From Chryseobacterium panacisoli (GTDB lineage Bacteria > Bacteroidota > Bacteroidia > Flavobacteriales > Weeksellaceae), in NCBI RefSeq assembly GCF_008274625.1, contig NZ_VTRU01000005.1, forward strand, positions 186,001 to 250,000: a stretch of DNA of 64,000 nucleotides, in the 5' to 3' direction. Position numbers and translations under genes: made by a program. Below, piece by piece: positions 52,062-60,752 of this stretch (its first letter is position 1; the number at the start of each line of letters is the position of its first letter). The notes below the pieces were generated by a model. The model had not been told where the DNA came from. It did no database searches and saw only the letters and a program-made list of their open reading frames with translations.

Positions 52062-53159
52062 TTAAATCTCTATTCTCAATTTTTCATTTTCCATTTTCAA
52101 TTCTTTAAAATAGGAATCTATCCATTCTTCCGTGATCTCTTCCCATGTTGCAGGCTGCCATTTCGGAGACATATCTTTGTCTACCAATAATGCTCTTACC
52201 CCTTCTGCAAAATCAGGGTGGATACAGCACTGGCACGACAGGTTCAGTTCAGACTGAAAAACCTCTTCAAGACTTAAATCTTTACCTTGTTTCAATTGTC
52301 TGAAAATAATGTGCGCTGAACTTGGAGATCCGGCTTCAAAACTTTTTACACTGTTACTGATCCATTCATCTTTATCATTATGACTGATTAATATTTTTCT
52401 GAAATCTTCCAGAGAGTCGATTTCTTCAAACTGCTTGATAAAAGAAGCGTGTAATTCCGCTTGAGACTCAGGAATAATGAATTCTTTTGAAATATTTCCG
52501 AGAATATGGGAAACAGTTTTATGAGATGCTCTGTTCCAATCTGCCTGCAGAAGGGCATTCAGAATAGTCTCTTTTGAAGAGGATTCTATGTAATAATCTG
52601 CCAGTCCTAAGAATTTACAATCTGCACCATCCAATCTTGCGCCTGTTAAACCTAAGTAAATTCCATAGGCAGAAGGCATTTTATTCAAAAACCAGGTTCC
52701 GCCCACGTCAGGGTACAGGCCAATTGTAATTTCGGGCATTGCCAGCTTACTTTTTTCTGTAACGATGCGGTGTGAGGCACCTACCATCAGACCAATTCCG
52801 CCGCCCATGACGATTCCGTGTCCCCAGACGATGACAGGTTTTGGATAGGTATGGATGGTATAGTCTACCTGATATTCTTTTGAAAAGAAGTCGAAACAGT
52901 CCTGCGGTACCTTTGTACCATCTATTTTTCGCTGGGCAATAATAACATCATGTAATTTTCTTACATCACCACCTGCACAAAATGCTTTTTCGCCAGCTCC
53001 CTGAAGGAATATGCAGGCTACTTCATCAGAGGTCTTCCAGCTTTCCAAAACAATTTTCAGTTCTTCTATCATTTCCAATGACAGCGAATTGAGGGTTTTC
53101 TCTGAATTCAGGGTAATAATACCGACGTTATTTTTTATTTCTGTTATGATTACACTCAT
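52062..53159 (-). CDS. 3-Hydroxyisobutyryl-CoA hydrolase
   Basis: A 365-residue crotonase-fold hydrolase that frees 3-hydroxyisobutyrate from CoA in valine breakdown. Motifs: VGIITLNSEKTLNSLSLEM, KAFCAGGDVRKLHD, WGHGIVMGGGIGLMVG, PEITIGLYPDVGGTWFLN (catalytic Glu and Asp), and YLGLTGARLDGADCKFLGLADYYI, which is typical of the hydrolase rather than hydratases. The extra C-terminal domain and length (about 340-385) fit too. The last dozen residues (ELKMENEKLRIEI) are read from the intergenic repeat, so the repeat has been captured as a new C terminus. Confidence 0.92.
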   Translation of the reverse strand: MSVIITEIKNNVGIITLNSEKTLNSLSLEMIEELKIVLESWKTSDEVACIFLQGAGEKAFCAGGDVRKLHDVIIAQRKIDGTKVPQDCFDFFSKEYQVDYTIHTYPKPVIVWGHGIVMGGGIGLMVGASHRIVTEKSKLAMPEITIGLYPDVGGTWFLNKMPSAYGIYLGLTGARLDGADCKFLGLADYYIESSSKETILNALLQADWNRASHKTVSHILGNISKEFIIPESQAELHASFIKQFEEIDSLEDFRKILISHNDKDEWISNSVKSFEAGSPSSAHIIFRQLKQGKDLSLEEVFQSELNLSCQCCIHPDFAEGVRALLVDKDMSPKWQPATWEEITEEWIDSYFKELKMENEKLRIEI

Positions 53160-53161
53160 GG

Positions 53162-53200
53162 TAATTAATTAAAAATTGAGAATTGAAAATTGAAGATTAT
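53162..53200. repeat. Intergenic degenerate repeat (hydrolase upstream)
   Basis: ATTGAGAATTGAAAATTGAAG near 53174-53194 is made of the same short units as the other gaps of the cluster. Only one arm is clear here. Confidence 0.5.
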
Positions 53201-53284
53201 TATTAAAAGTAGTCTGAACTTTACAAAACCGTAAAAGTTTAGACAGCCTCCTGGTTAAATGCTACATTGATGAAAATCTGTTGA

Positions 53285-54445
53285 TCACCTTATTTGTAAA
53301 GTAGCTCCTTCTTCAAGGATCTTTCTTGAAATCACGAGTTTCATAATTTCATTGGTTCCTTCCACTACCTGATGCACTCTGGCATCGCGCATCAGCCTTT
53401 CGACCGGGAAATCCTGCGTACAGCCATAGCCGCCTAAAATCTGAAGGGCCTCGTTGCATATATTAAAACTCATATCCGTAGCGAGTCTTTTCGCCATTGC
53501 ACAATAAGTAGTGGCATTGGGATCTTTGCCATCAAGCTTAAATGCTGCCAGCTGTACCATCTGACGCGCTGCAACCAGTTCTGTGACCATATCTGCAATT
53601 TTAAACTGAAGAGACTGAAACTGAGCCAGTGATTTTCCGAACTGCTGTCTTTCATGCATATAGCGCTGGGCCTGATTAATTGCTCCCTGGGCTGCTCCTA
53701 CAGAACAGGTTCCGATGTTGATGCGGCCTCCGTCTAATCCTTTCAGAGCTATTTTAAATCCTTCTCCTAATGTTCCTAAAAGATATTTCTCTTCTACCTC
53801 CACATGATCTAAAAACACAAAACGGGTCGGCTGTGTATTCCAGCCCAGCTTTTTTTCTTTTTCTCCGAAACTGATTCCAGGAGTATCCGCATGTACCACA
53901 AAAGCACTGATCCCTTTGGTCCCGGATTCTCCTGTACGCGCCATGACAATTAATATATCACTTTCACCTGCTCCTGAGATAAATGCTTTGGTTCCGTTAA
54001 TACTATATTTATTTCCTTTTTTTACAGCTGTTGTTTTAAGCCCTGCTGCATCTGAGCCTGAGTCTGGTTCAGTAAGGCAATAGGAGCCCAAGAGTTTGCC
54101 TGATGCCAGATCCGGACATAATTTTTTCCTGATTTCATCAGTTCCAAACTCATCAACCATCCATGAAACCATATTGTGTATGGTAATATAGGCTGTAGTG
54201 GAAGGACATGCTGCTGCTAATTCTTCAAATATAATAGCAGCATCCAGCCGTGATAATCCCAATCCTCCGGCTTCTTCACTGGTGTATACACCGCAGAAGC
54301 CCAATTCTCCGGCCTTAACAATAGCTTCTTTGGGAAATTTCTTTTCAGCATCCCATTCCGAAGCATATGGAAACAGCTCTTTTTCAGCAAACTTTCTCGC
54401 AGCATTCTGAAATGCCAGCTGATCTTCATTTAGGTTAAACTCCAT
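53285..54445 (-). CDS. Acyl-CoA dehydrogenase (likely isobutyryl-CoA)
   Basis: A 386-residue FAD flavoenzyme introducing a 2,3-double bond in acyl-CoA. Features: FNLNEDQLAFQNAARKFAEKELFP, GSYCLTEPDSGSDAAGLKT (FAD/substrate loop), QPTRFVFLDHVEVE, QSLQFKIADMVTELVAARQMV, QILGGYGCTQDFPVERLMRDARVHQVVEGTNEI with catalytic base E362. In this gene order it should oxidise isobutyryl-CoA to methacrylyl-CoA, but short branched specificity cannot be proved from sequence. It lies between the hydrolase and mmsA on the same strand. Confidence 0.92.
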   Translation of the reverse strand: MEFNLNEDQLAFQNAARKFAEKELFPYASEWDAEKKFPKEAIVKAGELGFCGVYTSEEAGGLGLSRLDAAIIFEELAAACPSTTAYITIHNMVSWMVDEFGTDEIRKKLCPDLASGKLLGSYCLTEPDSGSDAAGLKTTAVKKGNKYSINGTKAFISGAGESDILIVMARTGESGTKGISAFVVHADTPGISFGEKEKKLGWNTQPTRFVFLDHVEVEEKYLLGTLGEGFKIALKGLDGGRINIGTCSVGAAQGAINQAQRYMHERQQFGKSLAQFQSLQFKIADMVTELVAARQMVQLAAFKLDGKDPNATTYCAMAKRLATDMSFNICNEALQILGGYGCTQDFPVERLMRDARVHQVVEGTNEIMKLVISRKILEEGATLQIR

Positions 54446-54521
54446 AGTATTGAGTTGAAAAATTATTTGAATTGAGAATGAATAATTGAGAAGGCTAACT
54501 ATTTCAATTACCCATTTTTCC
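54446..54521. repeat. Intergenic degenerate repeat (acyl-CoA dehydrogenase side)
   Basis: TTGAATTGAGAATGAATAATTG near 54470-54491, with TTTCAATTACCCATTTTTCC on the other side, forms the same type of weak inverted repeat. Confidence 0.5.
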
Positions 54522-56018
54522 TTATTTTAAATTAATGGTCATATTCACGCTTCCTCCCGGCACATCTTCTTCAAACCAACGGGCGGTAATGGTCTTGGTT
54601 TCGGTATAGAAACGAACACCTTGTTTTCCGTAAGAATGCAGATCGCCAAAGAATGATTTCCGCCATCCTGTAAAAGAGAAAAACGGCAGTGGAACAGGAA
54701 TCGGAAGATTAACTCCAATCTGCCCGACTTCAATTTCATGCTGGAATTTTCTTGCAGCAGCCCCTGAATTGGTAAAAATAGAAGTTCCGTTTCCATATGG
54801 GTTTTCATTAATGATTCTGATCGCTTCATCTAATGTTTCTGCCTTTAATAAGAGTAATGCAGGGCCGAAAATTTCTTCTTTGTAGATATCCATATCCACC
54901 GATACATTGCTAAATAAGGTTGGTCCTACAAAATATCCGTTTTCATAGCCTTCTACAGCACAGCTGCTTCCATCCAAGAGAACTTCTGCTCCCTGGTCGT
55001 AAGCACTTTTGATTAACCTTAGCACTTTTTCTTTAGATTGCTTATTGATTAATGGACCAAATGCAGCAGATTCATCAGACCAGACTCCCGGTTTTATTGT
55101 ACTTAAAGCAGTTTTAATATCTTCTATCCAGTTTTGTGCCTCTCCTACCAATACCGCTACACTGATCGCCATACATCGCTGGCCTGCCGCACCACAGGAA
55201 GCTCCCACCAGATTATTGATCACCTGATTTTTATTGGCATCTGGCATGACCACCATATGATTTTTGGCACCGCCAAAAGCCTGAACTCTTTTCAGATTAT
55301 CGGTTCCTGTGCGGTAAACGTGTTCTGCAACCGGTACAGAGCCTACAAATGAAATAGCCCTGATGTCAGCATGGTTCAAAATATGATTTACCTGATCTTT
55401 AGTGCCATGTACAATATTTAATACGCCTTTAGGAAAGCCTGCCTCCAAAAACAGCTCTGCCATTTTCATAGACGTCATAGGAGTCTGCTCGGAAGGTTTT
55501 AAAATAAAGGTATTACCACATGCTATCGCCATAGGAAACATCCACAGAGGAATCATAGCCGGAAAGTTGAAAGGAGTAATTCCTACACAGACGCCGAGAG
55601 GCTGAATGTAACTGTAAGTATCTACCCCTCTTGCTACGTTTTCTACTGTTTCCCCCATCATCAGGGTGGGAATATTACAGGCATGCTCTACCACTTCTAT
55701 ACCGCGCCATACATCTCCCATAGCATCGGCAAACGTTTTTCCATTTTCTTTGGAAAGAATTTCCGCAATTTCTTTTTGATGTTCTTTTAAAAGGTGCTGA
55801 TATTTCAGAAACAGTCTTGCTCTTTCCGGAGTGGCAACTTCTTTCCAGATTTTGAAGGCTTCCACAGCGGCTTCAATGGCTTCATCTATTTCAGATAATT
55901 CTGTGAGAGGAACTTCTGCAAGGATCTCCTGTGAAGCAGGGTTTTCTACAGGAAGATAGTTTTTCGTTTTACTTTCTGTAAAATTTCCATTGATTAATAT
56001 TTTTATTTTTTGTGACAT
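54522..56018 (-). CDS. mmsA: CoA-acylating methylmalonate-semialdehyde dehydrogenase
   Basis: Converts methylmalonate semialdehyde, NAD+ and CoA to propionyl-CoA and CO2, the last valine-specific step. The protein has 498 residues, the family length. Evidence: VCVGITPFNFPAMIPLWMFPMAIACGNTFILKPSEQ, FVGSVPVAEHVYR, QAFGGAKNHMVVMPDA (in place of the usual ELGGK of other ALDHs, a hallmark of MmsA) and catalytic C282 in GQRCMAIS. Propionyl-CoA then enters the methylcitrate cycle encoded upstream in the same cluster. Confidence 0.95.
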   Translation of the reverse strand: MSQKIKILINGNFTESKTKNYLPVENPASQEILAEVPLTELSEIDEAIEAAVEAFKIWKEVATPERARLFLKYQHLLKEHQKEIAEILSKENGKTFADAMGDVWRGIEVVEHACNIPTLMMGETVENVARGVDTYSYIQPLGVCVGITPFNFPAMIPLWMFPMAIACGNTFILKPSEQTPMTSMKMAELFLEAGFPKGVLNIVHGTKDQVNHILNHADIRAISFVGSVPVAEHVYRTGTDNLKRVQAFGGAKNHMVVMPDANKNQVINNLVGASCGAAGQRCMAISVAVLVGEAQNWIEDIKTALSTIKPGVWSDESAAFGPLINKQSKEKVLRLIKSAYDQGAEVLLDGSSCAVEGYENGYFVGPTLFSNVSVDMDIYKEEIFGPALLLLKAETLDEAIRIINENPYGNGTSIFTNSGAAARKFQHEIEVGQIGVNLPIPVPLPFFSFTGWRKSFFGDLHSYGKQGVRFYTETKTITARWFEEDVPGGSVNMTINLK

Positions 56019-56153
56019 AGTTTTTAAATTAAAAATGGAGTATTGAACGTTTAATCATAAAAAATGAGAATGGAGAATTGATCATTTTTCAAAAAAATAC
56101 CGACTATTCTTTAAAAACGTTTTGATACTCAATTCTCCATTTTCTTATTGATT
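56019..56153. repeat. Degenerate inverted repeat between mmsA and prpD
   Basis: AATGGAGAATTGA (56069-56081) and TCAATTCTCCATT (56129-56141) are perfect 13-base complements about 47 bases apart, flanked by further units of the same kind. This is the best-preserved copy in the cluster. Confidence 0.7.
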
Positions 56154-57605
56154 TTAAATGACTAAAAGATCTACAAATTCATTGACGTTAAGATTCACCA
56201 ATGTGTCATATTCCAATGATTTTTCAAGGATCGTTCTTTGTTGTTTTTCCGGGAAAATACGGGCAAGATTAATTTTATATTTCTTGATCAGTTCCGGAAT
56301 ACCCTCATCTCTTCTGCGCTTGTGCCCAATAGGATATTCTACCACTATTTCGTCTAAAACAGTTCCGTCATTAAGTTCTACCGTCATCGCATTCGCAATG
56401 GAGCGTTTCTCCGGATCGTGATAATCTGCCGTAAACTGAACGTCTTCCACACATTCAATTTTGTCACGAAGTACATCAATTCTTGGGTCTGAAGCGATGT
56501 TATCTTCATAATCGGCAGCTGTCAGTCTTCCATAGATCAAAGGTACTGCCACCATATATTGGATGCAGTGATCACGGTCAGCAGGATTATTCAACGGTCC
56601 TTTTTTATCGATAATTCTAATAGCAGCTTCATGGGTACGGATGGTAATTTTTTTGATATCATTTGTTGTTTTCCCAAGGTCTCTTAAAGTTGCGTGTAAT
56701 GTCATTGCGGCTTCCACTGCTGTCTGTGAGTGAAATTCAGCAGGAAAAGAAATTTTAAAGAGTACATTTTCCATTACATAAGAGCTGTATTCTCTTTGGA
56801 ATTTGAATTCATTTCCTTTGAAGGAGACATCATAGAATCCCCATGTTTTTGCAGTCAATACAGATGGATAGCCCATTTCTCCTGTTTTTGCAATCAGCGC
56901 AAGGCGTACCGCTCTTGAAGTAGCATCTCCTGCAGCCCACGATTTGCGGGAACCTGTGTTGGGAGCGTGGCGGTAAGTTCTTAAAGACTGCCCGTCCACA
57001 AAAGCCAGTGATACGGCATTGATAATTTCTTCACGGTTTAATCCGATCAGCTTTCCTACTACGGCTGTAGAAGCGAGCTTTACCAATAAAACGTGGTCCA
57101 GCCCTACTTTATTGAATGAATTTTCCAGTGCCATTACGCCCTGAATTTCGTGGGCCATGATCATTGCTTCCAGTACTTGCTCCATTTTTAAAGGTGCTTT
57201 TCCTTCGGCAATATTTGTTCTGGATAACCAGTCTGCCGTTGCTAAAATTCCTCCAAGATTATCAGAAGGATGCCCCCATTCTGCAGCCAGCCATGTATCA
57301 TTGAAATCCAGCCAACGGATGATAGCCCCGATATTGAACGCTGCCTGAATGGGATCCAGCTGGAATTGGGTACCCGGTACTTTTGCTCCGTTAGGAACTA
57401 CTGTTCCTTTTACTACAGGTCCCAAAAGCTTTGTACAGGCAGGGTAAGTCAATGCTTCCAGACCACAGCCTATTGTATCAAGAAGACAGTAATGGGCAGT
57501 CTTCCATGCCAGGTCATTTTTAATTTCGTAGTGTAAGACATAGTCTGCAATGTTTGCTAATACCTGATCGGGTTGTGGTCTTTCGTTTGAGATGTGTGAA
57601 CTCAT
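56154..57605 (-). CDS. prpD: 2-Methylcitrate dehydratase (MmgE/PrpD family)
   Basis: Dehydrates 2-methylcitrate to 2-methyl-cis-aconitate. The protein has 483 residues from the ATG at 57605; the longer frame to 57725 overlaps the end of prpC and reads through repeat sequence, so it is rejected. Motifs: YCLLDTIGCGLEALTYPAC, FNIGAIIRWLDFNDTWLAAEWGHPSDNLGGILA, KSWAAGDATSRAVRLALIA, PAEFHSQTAVEAAM and DHCIQYMVAVPLIYG. It is the third gene of the riboswitch-led cluster, 94 bases after prpC. Confidence 0.95.
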   Translation of the reverse strand: MSSHISNERPQPDQVLANIADYVLHYEIKNDLAWKTAHYCLLDTIGCGLEALTYPACTKLLGPVVKGTVVPNGAKVPGTQFQLDPIQAAFNIGAIIRWLDFNDTWLAAEWGHPSDNLGGILATADWLSRTNIAEGKAPLKMEQVLEAMIMAHEIQGVMALENSFNKVGLDHVLLVKLASTAVVGKLIGLNREEIINAVSLAFVDGQSLRTYRHAPNTGSRKSWAAGDATSRAVRLALIAKTGEMGYPSVLTAKTWGFYDVSFKGNEFKFQREYSSYVMENVLFKISFPAEFHSQTAVEAAMTLHATLRDLGKTTNDIKKITIRTHEAAIRIIDKKGPLNNPADRDHCIQYMVAVPLIYGRLTAADYEDNIASDPRIDVLRDKIECVEDVQFTADYHDPEKRSIANAMTVELNDGTVLDEIVVEYPIGHKRRRDEGIPELIKKYKINLARIFPEKQQRTILEKSLEYDTLVNLNVNEFVDLLVI

Positions 57606-57619
57606 TTTTTTATCGTTGA

Positions 57620-57699
57620 AAAATTTAATTAAGTAAAAGTTAAGAGTAAAAAATTGAAAATGAATGATTACTTTTTCATTTCGACATTCTATTTTTCCA
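57620..57699. repeat. Intergenic degenerate repeat (prpC-prpD)
   Basis: AGTTAAGAGTAAAAAATTG near 57638-57656, facing CATTCTATTTTTCCATTATT near 57682-57701, is a weaker version of the cluster's repeat family. Confidence 0.4.
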
Positions 57700-58854
57700 T
57701 TATTTCCGGTCGTTGATGGACACAAATTCTTTGTTTTCCGGCCCTATATAGTTGGCACTTGGACGAATAATCTTCCCATCCTGTCTCTGTTCTATGATAT
57801 GGGCACTCCATCCGGTCACTCTTGAAATGACAAATAACGGGGTAAACATCAGGGTAGGAACTCCCATCAGATGGTAGGAAACAGCGGAGAACCAGTCCAG
57901 GTTCGGGAACATTTTCTTCTCTTCCCACATGATCGTTTCCAGTCTTTCAGCAATAGTATACAGCAGCATATCTCCTGCTTCTTCGGAAAGCTCTTTAGCC
58001 ACCTTTTTGATGACTACGTTTCTCGGATCTGAAATGGTATACACCGGATGCCCGAATCCAATAATCACTTCTTTATTTGCAATACGCTGGCGGATATCGC
58101 TTTCAGCTTCATCCGGCGAATTATAACGGCTTTGGATTTCAAAAGCAACTTCATTAGCACCTCCGTGTTTTGGTCCTCTTAAGGCGCCAATGGCTCCGGT
58201 AATTGCAGAGTAAATATCAGATCCTGTTCCGGCAATCACACGGCTGGTAAATGTTGAAGCATTGAATTCATGTTCTGCATAGAGGTTTAATGAGATTTCC
58301 ATTGCTTTTACCCAGGAATTCGCAGGTTTTTTCCCGTGTAACAGATGAAGGAAATGCCCTCCAATCGTATCATCATCGGTTTCTACATCAATTTCTTTTC
58401 CATTATGGGTATAGTGATACCAATATAACAGGCCTGAGCTGAAAGACGCCAGTAATTTATCTGCTATATCCCTTGCCCCTGCCATATTATGATCATCTTT
58501 TTCCGGCTGAATACTTCCGATAGCAGAAACCATAGAACGCATGACATCCATTGGATGAGCGGCTGCAGGAATACTCTTAAGAATATTTCTCACAGAATGA
58601 GGCAGGCCTCTCAAAGATTTCAGCTTTGCTTTATAGTTTTTCAATTGTGCTCCGGTAGGCAGCTGGCCATAGATTAAAAGGTAAGCTACTTCTTCAAACT
58701 GTGCTTTCTCTGCCAGATCCAGAATATCATATCCTCTGTAATGGAGATCGTTTCCACTTTTTCCAACACTGCAAAGAGCAGTATTACCTGCTGCTACCCC
58801 TGAAAGCGCAACGCTTTTTTTAGGTTTAAATGTAGGTTCACTGTTAGTTGACAT
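57700..58854 (-). CDS. prpC: 2-Methylcitrate synthase
   Basis: Condenses propionyl-CoA with oxaloacetate. The protein has 384 residues and is citrate-synthase fold. Catalytic residues: H230 in KHGGANE, H269 in GFGHPVY, and the Asp in LDWFSAV. Length and position between prpB and prpD favour methylcitrate over citrate synthase. The ATG at 58854 is 2 bases after the prpB stop; the TTG at 58860 would overlap prpB and is less likely. It is tightly coupled to prpB. Confidence 0.95.
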   Translation of the reverse strand: MSTNSEPTFKPKKSVALSGVAAGNTALCSVGKSGNDLHYRGYDILDLAEKAQFEEVAYLLIYGQLPTGAQLKNYKAKLKSLRGLPHSVRNILKSIPAAAHPMDVMRSMVSAIGSIQPEKDDHNMAGARDIADKLLASFSSGLLYWYHYTHNGKEIDVETDDDTIGGHFLHLLHGKKPANSWVKAMEISLNLYAEHEFNASTFTSRVIAGTGSDIYSAITGAIGALRGPKHGGANEVAFEIQSRYNSPDEAESDIRQRIANKEVIIGFGHPVYTISDPRNVVIKKVAKELSEEAGDMLLYTIAERLETIMWEEKKMFPNLDWFSAVSYHLMGVPTLMFTPLFVISRVTGWSAHIIEQRQDGKIIRPSANYIGPENKEFVSINDRK

Positions 58855-58856
58855 TA

Positions 58857-59753
58857 TCAATTATTTTGTTTAAAAAGGTTGTCTAATTTTTGTTCGTAGT
58901 CATAGTATCCAATGCTTTGATAGAGTTCTTCCCTGGTTTGCATGGTATCTAATACATTGGCCTGCGTTCCGTCTTTACGGATGTGTTCAAATACATTTTG
59001 AGCCGCTTTATTGGCAGCACGGAAAGCAGAAAGCGGATAAAGAATCAGTCCCACACCTGCATTTTTTAATTCTTCTACCGTGTACATACTGATCATCCCG
59101 AATTCGGTAATATTAGCCAGCACCGGAATTCCTGCAGCTTCAACAAATTTGTGGTAAAGGCTTAAATCAGGAACGGCTTCTGCAAAAATGAAATCTGCAC
59201 CTGCTTCTTTGTAAGCGACCGCTCTTTCCAATGTTTTTTCCAATCCTTCATTAGCAAACGCATCGGTGCGGGCTCCAATTACAAAATTTTCATCGGTACG
59301 GGCATCTGCAGCCGCTTTCAATCGGTCTGTCATTTCTTCTTTGGTTACCACTTCTTTTCCCGGGCGGTGTCCACAGCGCTTTGCACCTACCTGATCTTCA
59401 ATATGCAGAGCCGCAGCTCCGGCTTTAATCAGTGATTTTACAGTTCTTGCCACATTGAATGCTGAAGGGCCAAATCCGGTATCAACATCTACCATGAGTG
59501 GGACATCGCAAACATTCGTGATACGCTGAACGTCAATCAATACATCTTCCAGCGTGGTAATCCCTAAATCCGGAATCCCCAGAGAGCCCGCAGCAACTCC
59601 GCCGCCTGAAAGATAAATTGCATTGAAACCTGCCTGCTGTGCTAACAGTGCATGATTGGCATTGATGGTGCCAACAATCTGAAGGGGACTTTCTTTTCGC
59701 ATGGCCTCCCGGAATTTCATGCCGGGAGACTTCAAACTTTCACTTGTAGTCAT
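58857..59753 (-). CDS. prpB: 2-Methylisocitrate lyase
   Basis: Splits 2-methylisocitrate to pyruvate and succinate, the final step of the methylcitrate cycle. The protein has 298 residues, the family length. Evidence: the isocitrate-lyase-superfamily signature KRCGH (125-129, catalytic C127), MVDVDTGFG with Mg-binding Asp, HIEDQVG and IGARTDAF. First gene of the cluster. Its ATG shares one base with the stop of a 74-codon upstream frame, and it lies about 430 bases downstream of a cobalamin riboswitch on the same strand. Confidence 0.96.
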   Translation of the reverse strand: MTTSESLKSPGMKFREAMRKESPLQIVGTINANHALLAQQAGFNAIYLSGGGVAAGSLGIPDLGITTLEDVLIDVQRITNVCDVPLMVDVDTGFGPSAFNVARTVKSLIKAGAAALHIEDQVGAKRCGHRPGKEVVTKEEMTDRLKAAADARTDENFVIGARTDAFANEGLEKTLERAVAYKEAGADFIFAEAVPDLSLYHKFVEAAGIPVLANITEFGMISMYTVEELKNAGVGLILYPLSAFRAANKAAQNVFEHIRKDGTQANVLDTMQTREELYQSIGYYDYEQKLDNLFKQNN

Positions 59754-59977
59754 TATAATATTTTATTGTTTAGTTGAAATTTGTTTACAGAAAACCATGA
59801 ACAGGCATCAGAATAGCCACCGCTATTCAATGATGGGGTAAAAAGGAAATCAAAAAGAAACTGATTGGTTTTAACCGATTTTTGCAATCCTGAATTATAC
59901 ACCATTACCTCCCTGCAAACCTGTTTATTTCCAAGTCTGCTGCTCCTGCATGAATAATCGACATCTAATGGGTACAT
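59753..59977 (-). CDS. Possible 74-residue leader peptide overlapping prpB
   Basis: An open frame of 74 codons in the leader of the prp cluster. Its TAA overlaps the prpB ATG (TAATG), the classical geometry of translational coupling. The peptide begins MYPLDVDYSCRSSRLGNKQ and has no domain I recognise. It contains an RNA stem GAATAGC-GGTG-GCTATTC. It could be a regulatory upstream frame or simply an open leader; start codon and ribosome binding are not proven. Confidence 0.45.
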   Translation of the reverse strand: MYPLDVDYSCRSSRLGNKQVCREVMVYNSGLQKSVKTNQFLFDFLFTPSLNSGGYSDACSWFSVNKFQLNNKIL

Positions 59978-60226
59978 TTTTTTTACTTTTTATATTGATT
60001 AAATCCTCATAAAAAGTTCCGGTAAGCTTCACAATGCCTGTGAGAAAGAAAAGTATGGAAAAGGAAAATACGATGAATACACGATAATGAAAGAGTATGC
60101 TACTCTACTACTTATCTGCATCAAAAAATAACATGAGCTGACAAAAAATATTGATCCCACTGTTATCCATATCGTATCATACCTGACTATAAGCTTCAGA
60201 CCGCGAAAGCATCGTCAATTCGAAAT
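59978..60226 (-). other. Untranslated leader between the riboswitch and the leader frame
   Basis: No gene. The part nearest the aptamer (60186-60215, minus-strand GACGATGCTTTCGCGGTCTG) is shared with the metE leader and likely belongs to the expression platform. Confidence 0.5.
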
Positions 60227-60392
60227 AGGCAGGTCTCCTGACTTGTAACAGTTTTTATCGTCCTTCCCATATAACGAGGTATACAGTGGACCTTTATTTG
60301 ATAAAAACCTTGATGTTACTTACAGTTGCGCGACAGTTCGTGATTTGCACACGATTCCCTTTTAATACACAGCTAAGTGTAACCAGTTTCGG
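60227..60392 (-). ncRNA. Cobalamin (B12) riboswitch controlling the methylcitrate/valine cluster
   Basis: On the minus strand it reads GGGAATCGTGTGCAAATCACG, CTGTCGCGCAACTGTAAG (B12-box core) and CAAGTCAGGAGACCTGCC, the standard aptamer order. It is highly similar to the metE copy, including the segment after the aptamer. It points at prpB with no other gene in between except the 74-codon leader frame. The ends are approximate. Confidence 0.9.
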
Positions 60393-60752
60393 TTGATAAA
60401 GAAGATGTTAAGAACTCCTTGGTGGTAAATATAGGTATTTTATAAAAACATGAAAGATATTTTATGCAAACAATAATTATTTAACCATAACCCATTGATT
60501 ATGTTATTATTAAAAACACATTTTTCACCCAGCAGACATTGTAATTTAGATTATTCTGCTCATTTTTTGTTACAAAATCCTTAAGATATGTCGTTAAAAA
60601 ATCAAACAAGTTCAAAGAAACCATCTACTTGTTATTGTTTTTCATTCTGGAATTAAAGCGTTTTTTTAAACTATTTTTTTAGCGATAATGGATGCCCATT
60701 TTCTGGCTTCAAATGATCTTTTTTATATCATTTTCAGTCAAAAATTTAATCT
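60393..60752. other. Gene-free stretch upstream of the riboswitch
   Basis: Should hold the promoter of the prp transcript near the riboswitch; the rest is AT-rich. No reading frame or clear hairpin stands out. Confidence 0.4.

Noticed and set aside
57606..57725. N-terminal extension of PrpD
   Set aside because: It reads through the intergenic repeat and overlaps prpC; the family start is at 57605.
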